Shown here: positions 38,501-50,448 of the stretch, one piece after another | Position numbering within the stretch: position 1 is the stretch's first letter | Layout: each line of letters starts with the position of its first letter | Assembly (NCBI GenBank): GCA_014529385.2 | Contig: CM043943.1 | Coordinates: 99,818,355-99,882,354, forward strand | Direction: 5' to 3' | DNA from: Adiantum capillus-veneris | Taxonomy: Eukaryota; Streptophyta; Polypodiopsida; Polypodiales; Pteridaceae | DNA: 64,000 nt | Notes under the pieces: generated by a model | Databases searched by the model: none | What the model saw: only the letters and a program-made list of their open reading frames with translations | What the model was told of the DNA's origin: nothing | Translations under genes and position numbers: made by a program

Positions 38501-38699
38501 AGTGGTGCTACACTTGAAGCCAGGGAAGCAAATCATGAGGTGGGTGATCGAGCTTCAAGTGTTTGAGTTTGAGTTCAAAGTGGATCACACTCAGCGGTCT
38601 CATTTGGCGGATATGCTAGTCAACAAGGAGGTTGAGTTACCAATTTATCCAAGGGTGGTACAAGAGGAGGATAATGAGGAACCTGATTTGGAAGAGTCC

Positions 38700-39089
38700 T
38701 TCACAATGTGGTTTGATGGTGCTTATAGACGAGTAACACAAAAAGCAGGTGGAGGTGTGGTTATTTGGGATCCACATGGCAAAGTCATTTTTTCCAAAGC
38801 TTACGACTTGGAGGAGGTGCATACCAACAATGAAGCAAAATATCTTACCTTACACCTGGGACTCAGGCAATGCATTGACTTTGGCACGAGGTTGGTCGTA
38901 AAAGGTGATGCTCTACTGGTTATCAAACAAATTTTGGGCCAATGGCAGGTAAAAAGGGACTCTCTCAAGAATTGGTTTTTTTCCATAAAGAAATTGTTGA
39001 AGTTTTTTGAAGCAGTACAGTTCAAACATGTGAGAAGAGAACAAAACCAGGAAGTAGATCATTTGGCTAGCAATCGTGTTCAGACTTAG
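38700..39089 (+). pseudogene. Element A: second RNase H (Tat-type)
   Basis: TMWFDGAYRRVTQKAGGGVV, then VHTNNEAKYLTLHLGLRQCI, KGDALLVIKQI and HVRREQNQEVDHLA give the DE...D...D pattern of an additional RNase HI domain. An extra RNase H between the first one and the integrase is the known hallmark of the Tat lineage of plant Ty3 elements. It ends at a TAG at 39087. Element B has the same domain at 49330-49717. Confidence 0.85.
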
Positions 39090-39097
39090 TTGTCAAT

Positions 39098-40204
39098 TTG
39101 TATGTGGGACCGGCCGCTTATATAGATAGAGAGACTTTGAAGGATATTGATGATTTCTTGAGTACATGTCAATGTTCCAACGGGCTTTCCAAGTTACAAA
39201 AGAGGAGAGTTGTTCAAAAGGCTAAGAGGTTCACTCTTGTTGGTGAAGATCTTATGGTGCACGGTCGAGATGGTGTGCTACGTCGTGTCCTTTACAAAGA
39301 AGAGATTGGCATGGTCTTGGAGCAATGCCATGAGGAAAGCGGTCATCAGGGTAAGAGTCAAGTTTTGTTTCTTATCTTAAGAAGTGGGTTCTGGTGGCCT
39401 TCTGTGGTGCGAGATGTGCACTGTTGGTGCAAGACGTGCCATCAATGCCAAGTGATGGGTGAAAGATGACTGGTAGCCGAGAAACAAGGGGCTATCATCG
39501 CACATGATGCATTTGAAAAGTGGGGTTTGGATGCAATTGGTCCATTTCCCAAGTCATCAAGTGGTAAGAAATATGTGGTAGTGGCCATAGACTACCTTAC
39601 ACAGTGGGTCGAGGCTAAAGCAGTCAAAGAGGTAAATGCCAATACTGTTGCTCAGTTTGTATTTGATTGCACATGTTGTCGTTTTGGAGTGCCTTGGGTG
39701 CATATATCAGATCAAGGACAGGGATTCAGAAGCAAGTTGGTGCGTGCTCTGGTGGACAAATTGGGGATTCAACACCGATTTTCATCCCCATACCATCCGT
39801 GGTGCAATGGTTTGGTGGAGAGTGTAAATGGGCAGATAGTCAAGATGCTTATGAAGTATATATACCAGCAGGCTGAAGAGTGGGAATCTAACCTTGATAA
39901 ATGTTTGTGGGCTTACATGACTTCATATAACGTGGCAACCAACTTCACTCCATATGAGTTGGTATATGGCAAGGAAGCGGTCATGCCTGTGCATGTGCAG
40001 CTAGGGGTTCTCAAAGGTCTATGGCAAATTGATAAAACTCATCAAGATATTTTGTAGGATAGGATTACAAGTCTCAAAAATTTGAAGATGGATCATGAGG
40101 CATCAGCGGATTTTTATGTGAAGCAACGAGAAAGGAGGGTAGCAAAGTTCAACCAACATTTTCCAGCCAAGAAAATTGAGAAGGGTGACCTAGTGATGAA
40201 GTAC
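39098..40204 (+). pseudogene. Element A: integrase (H2C2, DDE core, start of C-terminal domain)
   Basis: H2C2 module CHEESGHQG ... CKTCHQCQ is followed by the core with Asp in WGLDAIGPF, Asp in ISDQGQGF and Glu in GLVESVNG. All three catalytic residues are present. Stops at 39467 (TGA) and 40055 (TAG) interrupt the single frame. The frame reaches KGDLVMKY at 40204 and is split there by copia element 2; the rest is at 45387-45611. Only one H2C2 module is present, unlike elements C and D. Confidence 0.9.
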
Positions 40205-40431
40205 TGTTACCATATACATGTGGTAGTGATGTGTGTGAACACACTAGGACCGTCTGGGCATTTTTTCCCTCTTTAGGAGGTTTTTTCCCCCGTGCATTGT
40301 ATATACGCCCATCACTCTAGGGCTATCTATCTTTCCATTGCACACTAAGTAACACACTCTCTATTGTGTGCATTGAGCTTCCTTCGTCTTCTCCAAGCTG
40401 TGTGTGTTTCTCTGAAACCCTAATTCCAACA
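40205..40431 (+). repeat. 5' LTR, copia element 2
   Basis: 227 bp, TG...CA, matching 45155-45381 with about five substitutions. Confidence 0.97.
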
Positions 40432-40433
40432 AT

Positions 40434-40446
40434 TGGTATCAGAGCA
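40434..40446 (+). promoter_or_regulatory. Primer-binding site, copia element 2
   Basis: TGGTATCAGAGCA lies two bases after the LTR; standard initiator tRNA-Met complement. Confidence 0.93.
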
Positions 40447-40792
40447 GGTCACGTCCTCCCGGGCTTAGTCGCCAGCTGCTCCAGCACACGCCTGCTCACT
40501 TTCTCCGATTTCAGTGAGCTTTGGCGAGCATTCGCAAGTCGACAAATATTTTGGGTCACTCGAAGAGCTCGGTCTGCTCAGAATTTTGATTTGGGCTCAT
40601 TTCGGCCTCCATTTCCACTACAGGCAGTACTGCACAGGCTATTTCGTCATTTTGTGCAGAATTTCTGTCAGTGTCGTTTTTTGCATAACAGGTGCCTTAT
40701 AGTCTTCTACGGTTTGTGCTATATAGCACAGGTTGTTCCCGCTCCATTTCTCCTATTTTCGGACAGTTTTCACATCAGGTGCAGCATTTACC

Positions 40793-43700
40793 ATGGCTAA
40801 CAACAACAACACAGATGTGTTCAAGATGTTTGCTGCTGAGGACAGGTTGGATGGGGACAACTACCCTATGTGGGCTTATATGATGCAACATGTTCTTGTG
40901 TCAAAAGGTGTCTAGAACATTGTGCAGGGCATTGATGTACGTCCTGGTTCTGAAGATGTAGGCGATGTTGAGGATGTTGCAGGTCTTGCTGCAAGGATTT
41001 CAGCTGTTAGAGTTGTTTTGCCTACGGCAGAACAAGCTCATTGGGATGTTAAGGATGCACAGGCTCATGCATTGATTGCGTTTTCTGTGAAGCGCACCAT
41101 TGTTCCTCACATCCGTTCAGCAAAATCTGCAAAACAGGCTTGGGATATTCTAGCAGGTCTTTATGCAAGCCGCAATGAGGCTAAAACTGCTTTGCTGCGT
41201 AAAGAGCTGGAGTCGAAGATTATGCATGAGGAAGATGATATGGACACTTTCCATGCTAGTGTCAAGGATATCAATGAGCAGCTTATTTCTGCAGGTGAAG
41301 TCATTTCAGACAGTTCCCTTGTGCAGACTGTTCTTGATGCCTTACCAGATTCCTACCAAACTTTTGCTAGTACTTGGAGACTTATGACCCAAGGAAATCC
41401 AGAAGTTGTCAAGTTTGATGCATTATGCACATTGCTGTTGCAAGAGTCACTTTCCAAAAAAAACAGGACTAGACAGCGTGCAGTTGAACAGGCTTTTATT
41501 GCTTCTCAAAGAAAGGGTGGTAACAGCAATGCAGCCACTTCTTATGGTTCTGCTGCGAGTGGCAAAAATTTTGTTCCTAATACTTCTGCTGGCAGCACTT
41601 CGTATGGAAATTCTGGTGATAAGGGCAAAAAGAAGATGCGTTGCCATTATTGTAAAGCCAATGATCACTTGATCAAGTCGTGTCCTAAGTTGAAGGCCAA
41701 AGAGGCTAAGAAGAAAGAGGGTGGTTCCAATGCAAATGCTGGTTCCACTACAAATGCAGCCATTGTTGAGTCTTCTGTGAAAGGAGACTGTGTTGCTGAT
41801 GTTGATGCAGAATGGGCTTTTAGCGCAGAGTGCACTTACAATCCTGTTGTCCATGATGCATGCTTGTCAGTTGCTGCAGATTCACATGTGTGGTATTTCG
41901 ACAGTGATGCTACAAAGCACATTACCTCACATCGTGAATTGTTTACCTCTCTCGAGTCTGTCCCTCATGGGAATTCAGTCACTTGTGCCAACAACGCCTC
42001 TTATCCAGTTCAGGGAGTTGGAAAGATTGTGCTCACTGCTGCTAATGGCAGTTTCTTCACACTTGTTGATGCACTTTATGTACCTGGGATCAATAAGAAT
42101 CTCTTGTCTGTATCCGCACTTGCTAGACTTGGTCTTGTAGTCAAATTTGTGGATGACAGATGTACAGTTCATGATCTCAGTTTTGGTGATGAAATTGTTG
42201 CATCTGGGCTTTTGTGCCGTGGGTTGTATAAGCTCACTTTGTATGCCAAGTGTGGACAAAATTTTGCAAATGTTGTTGCAGATTCAAGGGCTATTTCAGA
42301 TGCAAAACTTTGGCATGCACGTTTTGGTCATCTGAATTTTGTCAGTTTGCTGCATTCGCAGAAATCTGATATGGTTGCTTCTTTGCCGCCTCTTGAAGCA
42401 CCTGTCAAACATGTTTGTGAAGGCTGTATTTTGGGTAACATGCAGCGTTCTAAGTTTCCAAAGGATGGTTCAGTTCGGGCCACATGCAGGTTGCAGCTTG
42501 TGCATAGTGATGTTTGTGGGCCCATACAAACTCCGTCCTTGGGAAATTACCTGTACTTTGTGACTTTCATTGATGATTACTCCAGGCATGCATGGGTATT
42601 TCCGCTTAAAGCGAAGTCCGAAGTTTTTATGTGCTTCAAACAATTTCTGGCTATGGCTGAAAATGTCTCGAAATGTACTATGGGCACCCTCCATTTTGAT
42701 CGAGGGGGGGAGTATATGTCTCATGAATTTAATACATTTCTGGCTAGTCGTGGGATAAAACACCAATGTACAGTGCCTTATACACCTCAGCAAAATGGTG
42801 TTGTTGAGAGGAAAAATAGGTCACTTACGGAAATGGCACGATGTATGGTCAAAAGTCAAGCTTTGCCGCATTCTTTTTGGCTTGAGGCCATTATGTGTGC
42901 CACTTATGTACTTAACAGGTGTCATACGAAAGCTTTGCAGTCTATTACTCCATATGAAGCATGGCATGATAGAAAGCCTTCTATTGAGCACATGTGTGTT
43001 TTTGGCTGTTTGGCATATGCTTTGGTGCCACAAGTGCAGCGCAAAAAATTGGATGATAAGGCTGTCAAATGTATTTTTGTTGGTTATAGTGATGAAAGCA
43101 AAGGTTACAGGTTGTATCATCCACAAACAAAACGTATTCTGGTTTCTCGGGATGTAGTGTTTGTGGAAGATTCTGTTCAGCCCTTGCTGTCATGTACTAG
43201 AGACAGTAATGTAAGCTCACAAGACATTTATGACACTTTGTTGCCTCTTTTCAGTGGTCAAAATACGAATGTAAGTTCCAATGAGGCAAATGTACAGCCT
43301 ATGGGGGTTTCTGAAAATGTTTTAGATCAGCCTATTACTGATGCAGATGTACATGATGTACTTGATGAGGAAAGGGCTGAAAATGAGCAGGCTAGAGGTA
43401 TGCCAAAATGGCTGGTGCACACTTTGCGTGACAATAAATTGGATGCACCTTTGTCTAGTCGTACTCGTTCAGGCTCTAGCCATGCATCTTATGCATCAGA
43501 TTGTTATGCTTTGGCTGTGTCTAGTTTACATGATGTTGAGGAGCCTCTGTCTTTTGATGAAGCACAGAATTCAGAAAATTGGATGGCTGCCATGCAATCA
43601 GAATATGATGCACTTATAGAAAATGACACATGGACTTTATGTGATTTGCGTCCTGGCAAAAAGGCCATTGGTACGAAGTGGGTTTACAAGTTGAAACGCA

Positions 43701-45079
43701 AGCCGGATGGTGAGATCGATCGCCATAAGGCTCGACTTGTTGCAAAAGGTTATGCATAGCAAAAAGGCATAGATTATGAAGAGATTTTTTCTCCCACTTG
43801 TCATATGGCTACTGTGCGTTTTCTATGTGCATTGGCAGCTCATTTTGGTTGGGATGTACATCAATCAGACATTGTTACTACTTTCTTGAATGGTGACATA
43901 TTTGAGGAAGTTTATGTAACGCAGCCTCGCGGTTTTGTCATAAAAGGACAAGAGGACAAAGTGTGCAAATTTAACAAGGCTTTGTATGGGTTGAAGCAAT
44001 CTCCTCATGCTTGGTATGAGAAAGCTGACACTCATTTGGTTAAACAAGGCTCTCGTAACAGTCCAACAGAAAGCACATTGTATGTAAAGCGTGAGGGTGA
44101 TGTATTTCTCATCGTGGTTCTTTATGTTGATGATTTGCTGATCACTGGACCAAATGAGAGACATATTGCTGAATTTAAGGCTGATTTGAATGCTACTTTC
44201 AAGATGAAAGATTTGGGGCTGTTGCATCATTATTTGGGTATACAGTTTAAGCAGTGTGATGGTGGTATTGCCTTGTGTCAGAAAAGTTACATAGAGACAT
44301 TGCTATGTAAGTTTGGACTTGAGGATTGCAAACCTATTGCCACTCCCATGGAAACAGGTTTGAAATTGAGTCTACATGATGCTGGCGATCCTGCTGATGT
44401 CACTCTTTACCAAACTAATGTTGGCTGCCTCATTTATGTATGCAACACGAGGCCAGATATTCAGTTTGCAGTCTCACAGGTCAGCAGATTTATGCATAGC
44501 CCAGGGTCTAAGCATTGGCATGCTGTCAAGAGGATTTTCCGCTACCTTAGTGGCACTTTACATCTTGGCTTGTTTTATCCCAAGGGGGGATCATTGCCGC
44601 CAGACTTACATGCTTTTTCGGACTCGGATTGGGCTGGTTGTTTTGACACGCGAGTGTCCACAAGTGGTTTTTCTTTCATGCTTGGCAGTTCATGTACATC
44701 ATGGTTGAGCCAGAAGCAACCTACTGTGGCCACTTCGAGTTGTGAGGCTGAGTACAGGGAAGTCTTCACAGCTACGGTTGAGTATGTATGGCTCAGACGC
44801 CTTATGGCTAATTTGGGTGTTGGACAGGACACTGCCAACACTATCTACACTGACAGTCAGAGCGCATTGGCAGTTGCAAGGAACCCAGTTTTTCATGCTC
44901 GCACAAAGCACATTGAGGTGCATTACCACTATGTCAGGAAGAGGCTCTCAGCAGGAGAGATCAGCTTGGCTTATGTGCCAACACAAGACAACCTTGTAGA
45001 TCTTTTCACAAAGGCATTGTCTCGTGAGAAGCTTGAAGCTTTCCGCAAAGCTTTGGGCTTACTCCCCTTTGTGGACTGA
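40793..45079 (+). pseudogene. Copia element 2 polyprotein, two in-frame amber stops
   Basis: ATG at 40793 opens MANNNNTDVFKMFAAEDRLD. One frame runs to the stop at 45077-45079. TAG at 40913 sits where this family usually has Trp, and TAG at 43757 where Gln is usual. In order: zinc knuckle CHYCKANDHLIKSC, protease with DSDAT in place of DSGAT (Gly to Asp in the active site), integrase with HARFGHL, HSDVCGP, FDRGGEY and VVERKN, RT with YVDDLLITG (about 44123), and RNase H with SDSDWA and SSCEAEY. Both stops and the Gly change are explained by single transitions. No frameshift is seen. Confidence 0.95.
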
Positions 45080-45143
45080 TCCTGTCCTCAGGGCATGGCA
45101 CTTCCCTTTACTCATGTGCCAGCTCTCGTTCACCGCATCACTC

Positions 45144-45152
45144 CAGGGGGGA
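45144..45152 (+). other. Polypurine tract, copia element 2
   Basis: CAGGGGGGA just precedes the 3' LTR. Confidence 0.8.
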
Positions 45153-45154
45153 TT

Positions 45155-45381
45155 TGTTACCATATACATGTGGTAGTGATGTGTGTGAACACACTAGGAC
45201 CGCCGGGGCATTTTTTCCCTCTTTAGGAGGTTTTTTCCCCCGTGCATTGTATATACACCCATCACTCTAGGGCTATCTATCTTTCCATTGCACACTAAGT
45301 AACACACTCTCTATTGTGTGCCTTGAGCTTCCTTCGTCTTCTCCAAGCTGTGTGTGTTTCTCTGCAACCCTAATTCCAACA
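45155..45381 (+). repeat. 3' LTR, copia element 2
   Basis: 227 bp, followed by the AGTAC duplicate. Confidence 0.97.
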
Positions 45382-45386
45382 AGTAC

Positions 45387-45611
45387 GAGAGTTATCTCGA
45401 CTTCACCTTTCAGAAAAAGTTCAAGAAAAAGTGGACGGGGCCTTACAAGGCTCATCAAGTTTTTGCCAATGGTACATATGCACTAGTCAGCTTGGATGGT
45501 CGGTTTCTTAAACACAGGATAAATGGTCTTCGTCTCAAGCTCTACTTTGAAAGAGAGTTAGTTCCAGCAGTGCATCAGATTCTTATGCAGGGGGTGGGGC
45601 AACTCACTTGA
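45387..45611 (+). pseudogene. Element A: integrase C-terminal end after copia 2
   Basis: Continues the frame interrupted at 40204: ESYLDFTFQKKFKKKWTGPY, then VFANGTYALVSLDG and HRINGLRLKLYF, to the stop at 45609. KKxxxxxxGPY and the following beta-strand pattern are the usual GPY/F end of Ty3 integrases. No chromodomain is present. An apparent start upstream at 45354 lies within the copia LTR and is spurious. Confidence 0.9.
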
Positions 45612-45733
45612 AGATTTTGGAAGTAGGATGCAATCAAACAGTGTACATATGGTGTTTTAGTTTTCTCATAATGTGTGCCAAGTTTTGAAGTTTATAGTGA
45701 AATAAAGCTTTCATGTGGTTGAGCATAAATGCT

Positions 45734-45750
45734 CAACAGGGGGGTGGGCA
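45734..45750 (+). other. Polypurine tract, element A
   Basis: CAACAGGGGGGTGGGCA lies immediately before the TGATGG start of the 3' LTR. Confidence 0.82.
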
Positions 45751-45751
45751 A

Positions 45752-47750
45752 TGATGGTACAGCCAAAGTGTGTCGACTCTAGAAGGTGGCATGTGCATAT
45801 ATATGAAGGCAAACAAAAGCATGGCAAAGGGATGATGCAGCTAGGAAAATCATGGGATGGTAGGTAGCAGCGGAAGTGTATGCATGATGCGGTTTACAGG
45901 CCAAGGAAGGCTCCATAAGGGCCTAATTGGGGTAGCAGGTGAAGGAGATGCAAAGTATAGCTTTGTGGTCCAGGAATGAAGAGCTTGAAGTGCTGGATAA
46001 TCAGGTCCAGACGGCTCATCAAACCGAGCTACGAAGCCCAAGTTATTGAAGGTTGAAGTTTTGATGGTTGCAGATTCTTGCCGGACACGGCAATTGGGGA
46101 CAGGTGATCCAAGTGGAACTTGAGTTATAGATGTGTAGAGCTCATTTCATGGAGCCTACCCATCTTTTTCGATTGCGGATTGGAGGTCTGGTTTGCAAGA
46201 TATGGTCAGTTGAAGTTTTTCCGGGGGCAACATCTGAGCCCACTTGGCTGCATTGGAGAATGTTCCATCTGGCATCTTCTGAGCCTTGAAGAAGTTCTAG
46301 AGCAGGGTGTGCATCATATGGAGCTAGCAGGAAGTGATTGCATGCCAAATGGAGTCCGGAGCAAGGAGTTATGGCAGTCGGAAGCTGGGGTGCCTTTGTC
46401 CAAATTGGATTACAGATGATTTTTTCACTTTTTGAAAGCCTTGGTTCGAGGATGCCGAGGGGTCGAAGTGCAGATACAGCGAGTGTGGTTGGAGCCGGGA
46501 AGATGGAGTTTGAGTGGGTGGTTACAACTTGGCAGTAGGAGGTGGGAGCAGAGAATGTAAGCCAGATGAAGGCACGCCAAAAAAAGAGCTTGTGTTAAAA
46601 AGGTAATGGGGTTTTTTTGAAGTTCAAAAGGCTTGAGGCATGCTGAGCCGCCACGTGGCGCCGGCTTAACCCACATGCGGAAGGAGGTAATCCGCGAGCG
46701 TGGTATATAGCCCATGGCGTGGCCTCCTCATTCATATCCAAGAAGGGAGAGAGAGGGGAGCTCCCCTCCCCGTGGCTATGGCGGGTGTGGTGTGGCCATT
46801 GGCGGCAATTTTGCGCGGTTGTTTCGGTGAGGCAGGGTGGCAGTGGCGCCCGCGGTGGTGTGAGTTCAGTGATGATGTGGCAGGTAGTAGGGGCAGTGCC
46901 CGCGCACGCAAGGGCCAAATATTTTTGAGAGCAAGGGGTTGTACCCCCCCCCCCCCCCCCCCCCCACACCCCCCCCAATAGCGACATCGCTATTGCCTCG
47001 ACAACGGGGAGGGGTCCCGCTGCAAAGGAGGTGCCGACAAGGAGCAAGGCTAAGGGCACTCAAAGGCCCAAGAGGCAAGCCGGCCGGCCAAAGGGAAATG
47101 ACCAAAGCCCAATGTGCATATCATGTAAATATTTCCAAAAATGAACTATGCCAAGTGTTGGAAATGCAATCAAAATTCTAAAAGAAGCTCTAAGTGAAGG
47201 CCACGGGAGGTGAAGCTCACCTTTTTTTATTTTTTTGGGCCTCCTAGAGGTACCCCTATAAAAGGTTGTAAATGCAAAAATTTGAGGGCTTTTTTGCCTG
47301 TGTGTGGGTGGAAGTTTGAAGCTTGTGTGTTGTTAAGCTTACCATTGAAGCTCCATACTTGGTTGTACTACTCTCTATGCAATAACACCACTCATTTGCC
47401 CCAATCTCTTGTGTTGCTTCTCCCCACTCCCCTCCTCTTCTCTCCCTCTTTGTGTATTGTCCATTGATTGCAGAGGGTTTGCCTGCAGCTCGAAAGGTGC
47501 TACTGAGAGGGCAGATTAGAAGTGTTTTGTGAGTCGGAAAGGGTGAGTTGAGTAGTGTGGGTGCATTTTTGTTGTGGGTGTGTTTTTGCAAGGTATGAGG
47601 TAGTTGGTTTGTATGCTAAAGCGGAGTTGTTAGTGCAAATTAGCCAATTTGAAGGTGTTATTTGAGAGGTTAGGGGTGATGTGGAATCCCTGGGCTATAG
47701 AGAGGCAAGTATTTTGTGTGCTAGGTGTGTTCCCTATTCCCCCTCTCCAA
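45752..47750 (+). repeat. 3' LTR of Ty3 element A (end uncertain)
   Basis: Starts TGATGGTACAGCC after the polypurine tract and matches the split 5' LTR through 47443. Beyond that the 5' copy is deleted, so the true end (somewhere between about 47450 and 47750) cannot be fixed by comparison. It holds a C-tract at 46944-46965, also present at 31993 in the other copy. It is at least 1.7 kb, long for the lineage. Confidence 0.85.
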
Positions 47751-50448
47751 CGTGATGGCATTATCATGAGGGATCTATAAAGGGAAACCACGACTAGTGA
47801 CCCGTCACTAGAAGGTCAAAGCAACAGAGAGAATAAATCACCTGGCCTAGGAGAGGGTAGGTTGAAAAGTATGTTGTCTATGGAATTAACAAGTGAAGAG
47901 AAAGATAAATTTTTGCAAATTTTGCTGGGATTCCCCGATCTTTTCATTGACTATGAAAGAATCACAAGTATTACAGCGATGATGGAGCATCACATTAAGC
48001 TAAATGAAGGGGTAAAGCCAGTTGTGCAAAAACTACGACTACTGGGGTTCATACAAGAAAAGGCACTCCTTGCCGAGGTAAGGAAACAACTAGAAGTAGG
48101 GTTAATTTACCCTATGGAAAAATCAAAGTGAGTGTCACCCATGGTGGTGACGCCTAAGAAGAATGGTAAGTGGAGGTTCTGCGTCGACTATAAATGACTA
48201 AATGCAGCCACAAAGAGGGACCATTTCCCTCTCTCTTTCTCTTGGATGAAATTCTGAATGAAGTAGTGGTTTTGAATGCTACACAATGTGTGATGGGTAT
48301 TTTGTCTATTCTCAAATACGCATAGCCTTTGAAGATCAACTAAAAACCACTTTCATTACACCATGGGGTTGTTTTGCTTATAGAGTTATGCCATTTGGCC
48401 TCACAAATGCACCTGTCACATTTCAAAGATATGTCACATATGACTTTCAACCGATCTTTGGAGCATCCATAAGAGTCTTCATGATAATTTTTGTATATAT
48501 AGCCCTCACATCTCACACTTAGAAAAAGTGAGTGAGGGTTTAGCAAGATTGCAAAGCCTAGGAGGGCAACTAAATGTAGACAAGCGTGACATTGGGGAAA
48601 GTAGAGTCATTCTCTTAGGCCATGAAATTTCAGCTGAAGGTATCAATGTCGATCCAAGTAAGGTGTCTGTACTCATCGCACTACCTTCACCAACAACCAC
48701 ACGTCAACTAGTCTCTTTTCTACAGAAGGTGAGGTACTTTAGTAGACTTGTACATCTACTACCACAACTTTTTCTACCACTACAGCAGCTCACACAACAA
48801 TCGACTTTCACATGGGACGAGGAGAGTGAAAAACACTACAACAAGGTAAAGGAGGTCTTAGCCACCGCCTAAGTGGGACGAAAAGTTTTTTCACCTCAAG
48901 TGTGGGTGATGACTCCTTGGGGGTAGTGCTACTCCAAAAGGACACAATGACATCTTTCATGAGGCCAAACTACTTCTCAAGTCGCATGATGACAAACGAT
49001 AGAGAAAGGTTTCACCCATGCGGAGCACCTAGTCCTAGCTCTTAGATTTGCAACTACAGAGTTTCAATCATATTTGTTGCCTAGGCAATTTTTAATCTTA
49101 ACCATGGATGAAATGTTCCCCTATGTGGTACAACACATGGATGTTTCTACTAGAATTACTAAATGGCTAGTTCGTCTGCAAGAGTTTGACTACACGGTAC
49201 AAGTGGAAAGTATGACAAGGGCAAGCTTGGGGGGACTCATGACCTACTAACACTTTGAGAAAAAGGTAAAGCAATCTAGAAGGGAGGGAATTCAAGAACT
49301 TCTAGAGCCACCGGTGATAGAAAGAGCACACTCTCTCTACTTTGATGGAGCCTACAAGCGAGCGTCTGACAAAGCAGCTGCTCTGCAGGCATAGTGGTCT
49401 TTAAGGACAAAGATATCAAGGTATTTTCGCTTGGCCATTTGTTAGAATCACATTCTAACAATGAAGCTGAGTACGGAGCACAGACAAAGGGGCTACAATG
49501 GTGCATCTCACAAGGGGTAAAACGCCTTAATGTATTTGGGGATGCTCTACTTTTGGTAAGGCAAGTAAATGGAGCATGGACATGTAAGAATCCTAACTTG
49601 AGAACTCACTTAAGATATGTAAAAACTTTGCTAGGTAATTTTGAAGCAGTTCAATTACACCACATTCCAAGGGATCAAAACCATGAATCCGACGCCTTAG
49701 CAAGCCAAAGACTATAAGAAATGGTAGTTGGGGCTATAAAGTGAAAGCTCCCTCTATTTCAAGGTAGTGACACCTTACCCACCAACATCATACATTTCTT
49801 GAAAATAGGGGAATGTCCACTAGATTTGACAAAAGGGCAAAAGCAATGGCTCACCATAGGAAGGCCACAAGGTACTTATCGGTGACGGTCTGTATTGTAA
49901 GGGTGAGGACCAAGTACTCAGGAAGGTCCCTCTCTCTAATAAAATTACTGGGATAATTACCAGTTGTCATGATGGTGTTTGTGGTGGTCACTTTGCCCTA
50001 GATATAACAAGCAAGAAAATCTTGGAGACTGGTTTTGTATGGCCTAGCCTCAATCATGATGTACACCACTGGTATAAGACATGTAAGTTGTGTCAAAGGG
50101 CCCGCACCAGAGCACTCATGCCTGAACCACACACACCTATCATTTCATATGGGCCATTTGAAAAATGGGGTATAGATGCCATAGGACCATTGCTAGGGCC
50201 AACTCCGGGAAGTTCTATATCATCATGGGAGTCGACTATATTGACTAGATGGGTAGAAGCTATAGCCACAACTAGGATCACAACTGTTGAGGTAGCCAAG
50301 TTTCTGTATGAACACATCTGTTGCACATTTGGCACACCATTAGAAATCATCTCTGATAGAGGGCCAAGTTTTCGAGCAGACTTGGTAGGGGAGTTGATGC
50401 AAAAACTAGGCATTACAAGGAGGCACTCCACACCATATTACCCTCAAG
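47740..50448 (+). pseudogene. Ty3 (Tat-type) pol fragment B, probably the 3' half of element G
   Basis: RT start (ELTSEEKDKFLQILLGFPDL, PKKNGKWRFCVDY), RT core (TPWGCFAYRVMPFGLTNAPV) with one base missing inside the catalytic FMDD box near 48483, thumb (ILLGHEISAEGINVDPSKVS), first RNase H remnants (48.8-49.25 kb), second RNase H (YFDGAYKR, NNEAEYGAQTKGLQW, 49330-49717), H2C2 (CHDGVCGGHFA ... CKLCQ) and integrase core (WGIDAIGP, ISDRGPSF), cut off at TPYYPQ near 50448. Many stops and frame changes. It lies just beyond element A, in the same orientation and at the point after PR, so it is probably G's continuation. Confidence 0.82.

Larger units (their letters stand above)
40205..45381 (+). 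mobile_element. Complete Ty1/copia retrotransposon 2, nested in element A's integrase
   Basis: LTRs of 227 bp each (40205-40431 and 45155-45381) begin TGTTACCATA and end AATTCCAACA. The target duplication AGTAC (40200-40204 and 45382-45386) is perfect. Total length is 5,177 bp. About five LTR mismatches by eye (about 2.2%) suggest it is somewhat younger than copia 1. The polyprotein is one frame with two amber stops. Removing the element and one AGTAC restores the integrase frame of element A. Confidence 0.97.

Noticed and set aside
45273-45458. Minus-strand ORF over the copia 2 3' LTR
   Set aside because: It crosses the LTR/integrase boundary and has no family resemblance; it is a shadow of the element sequences.
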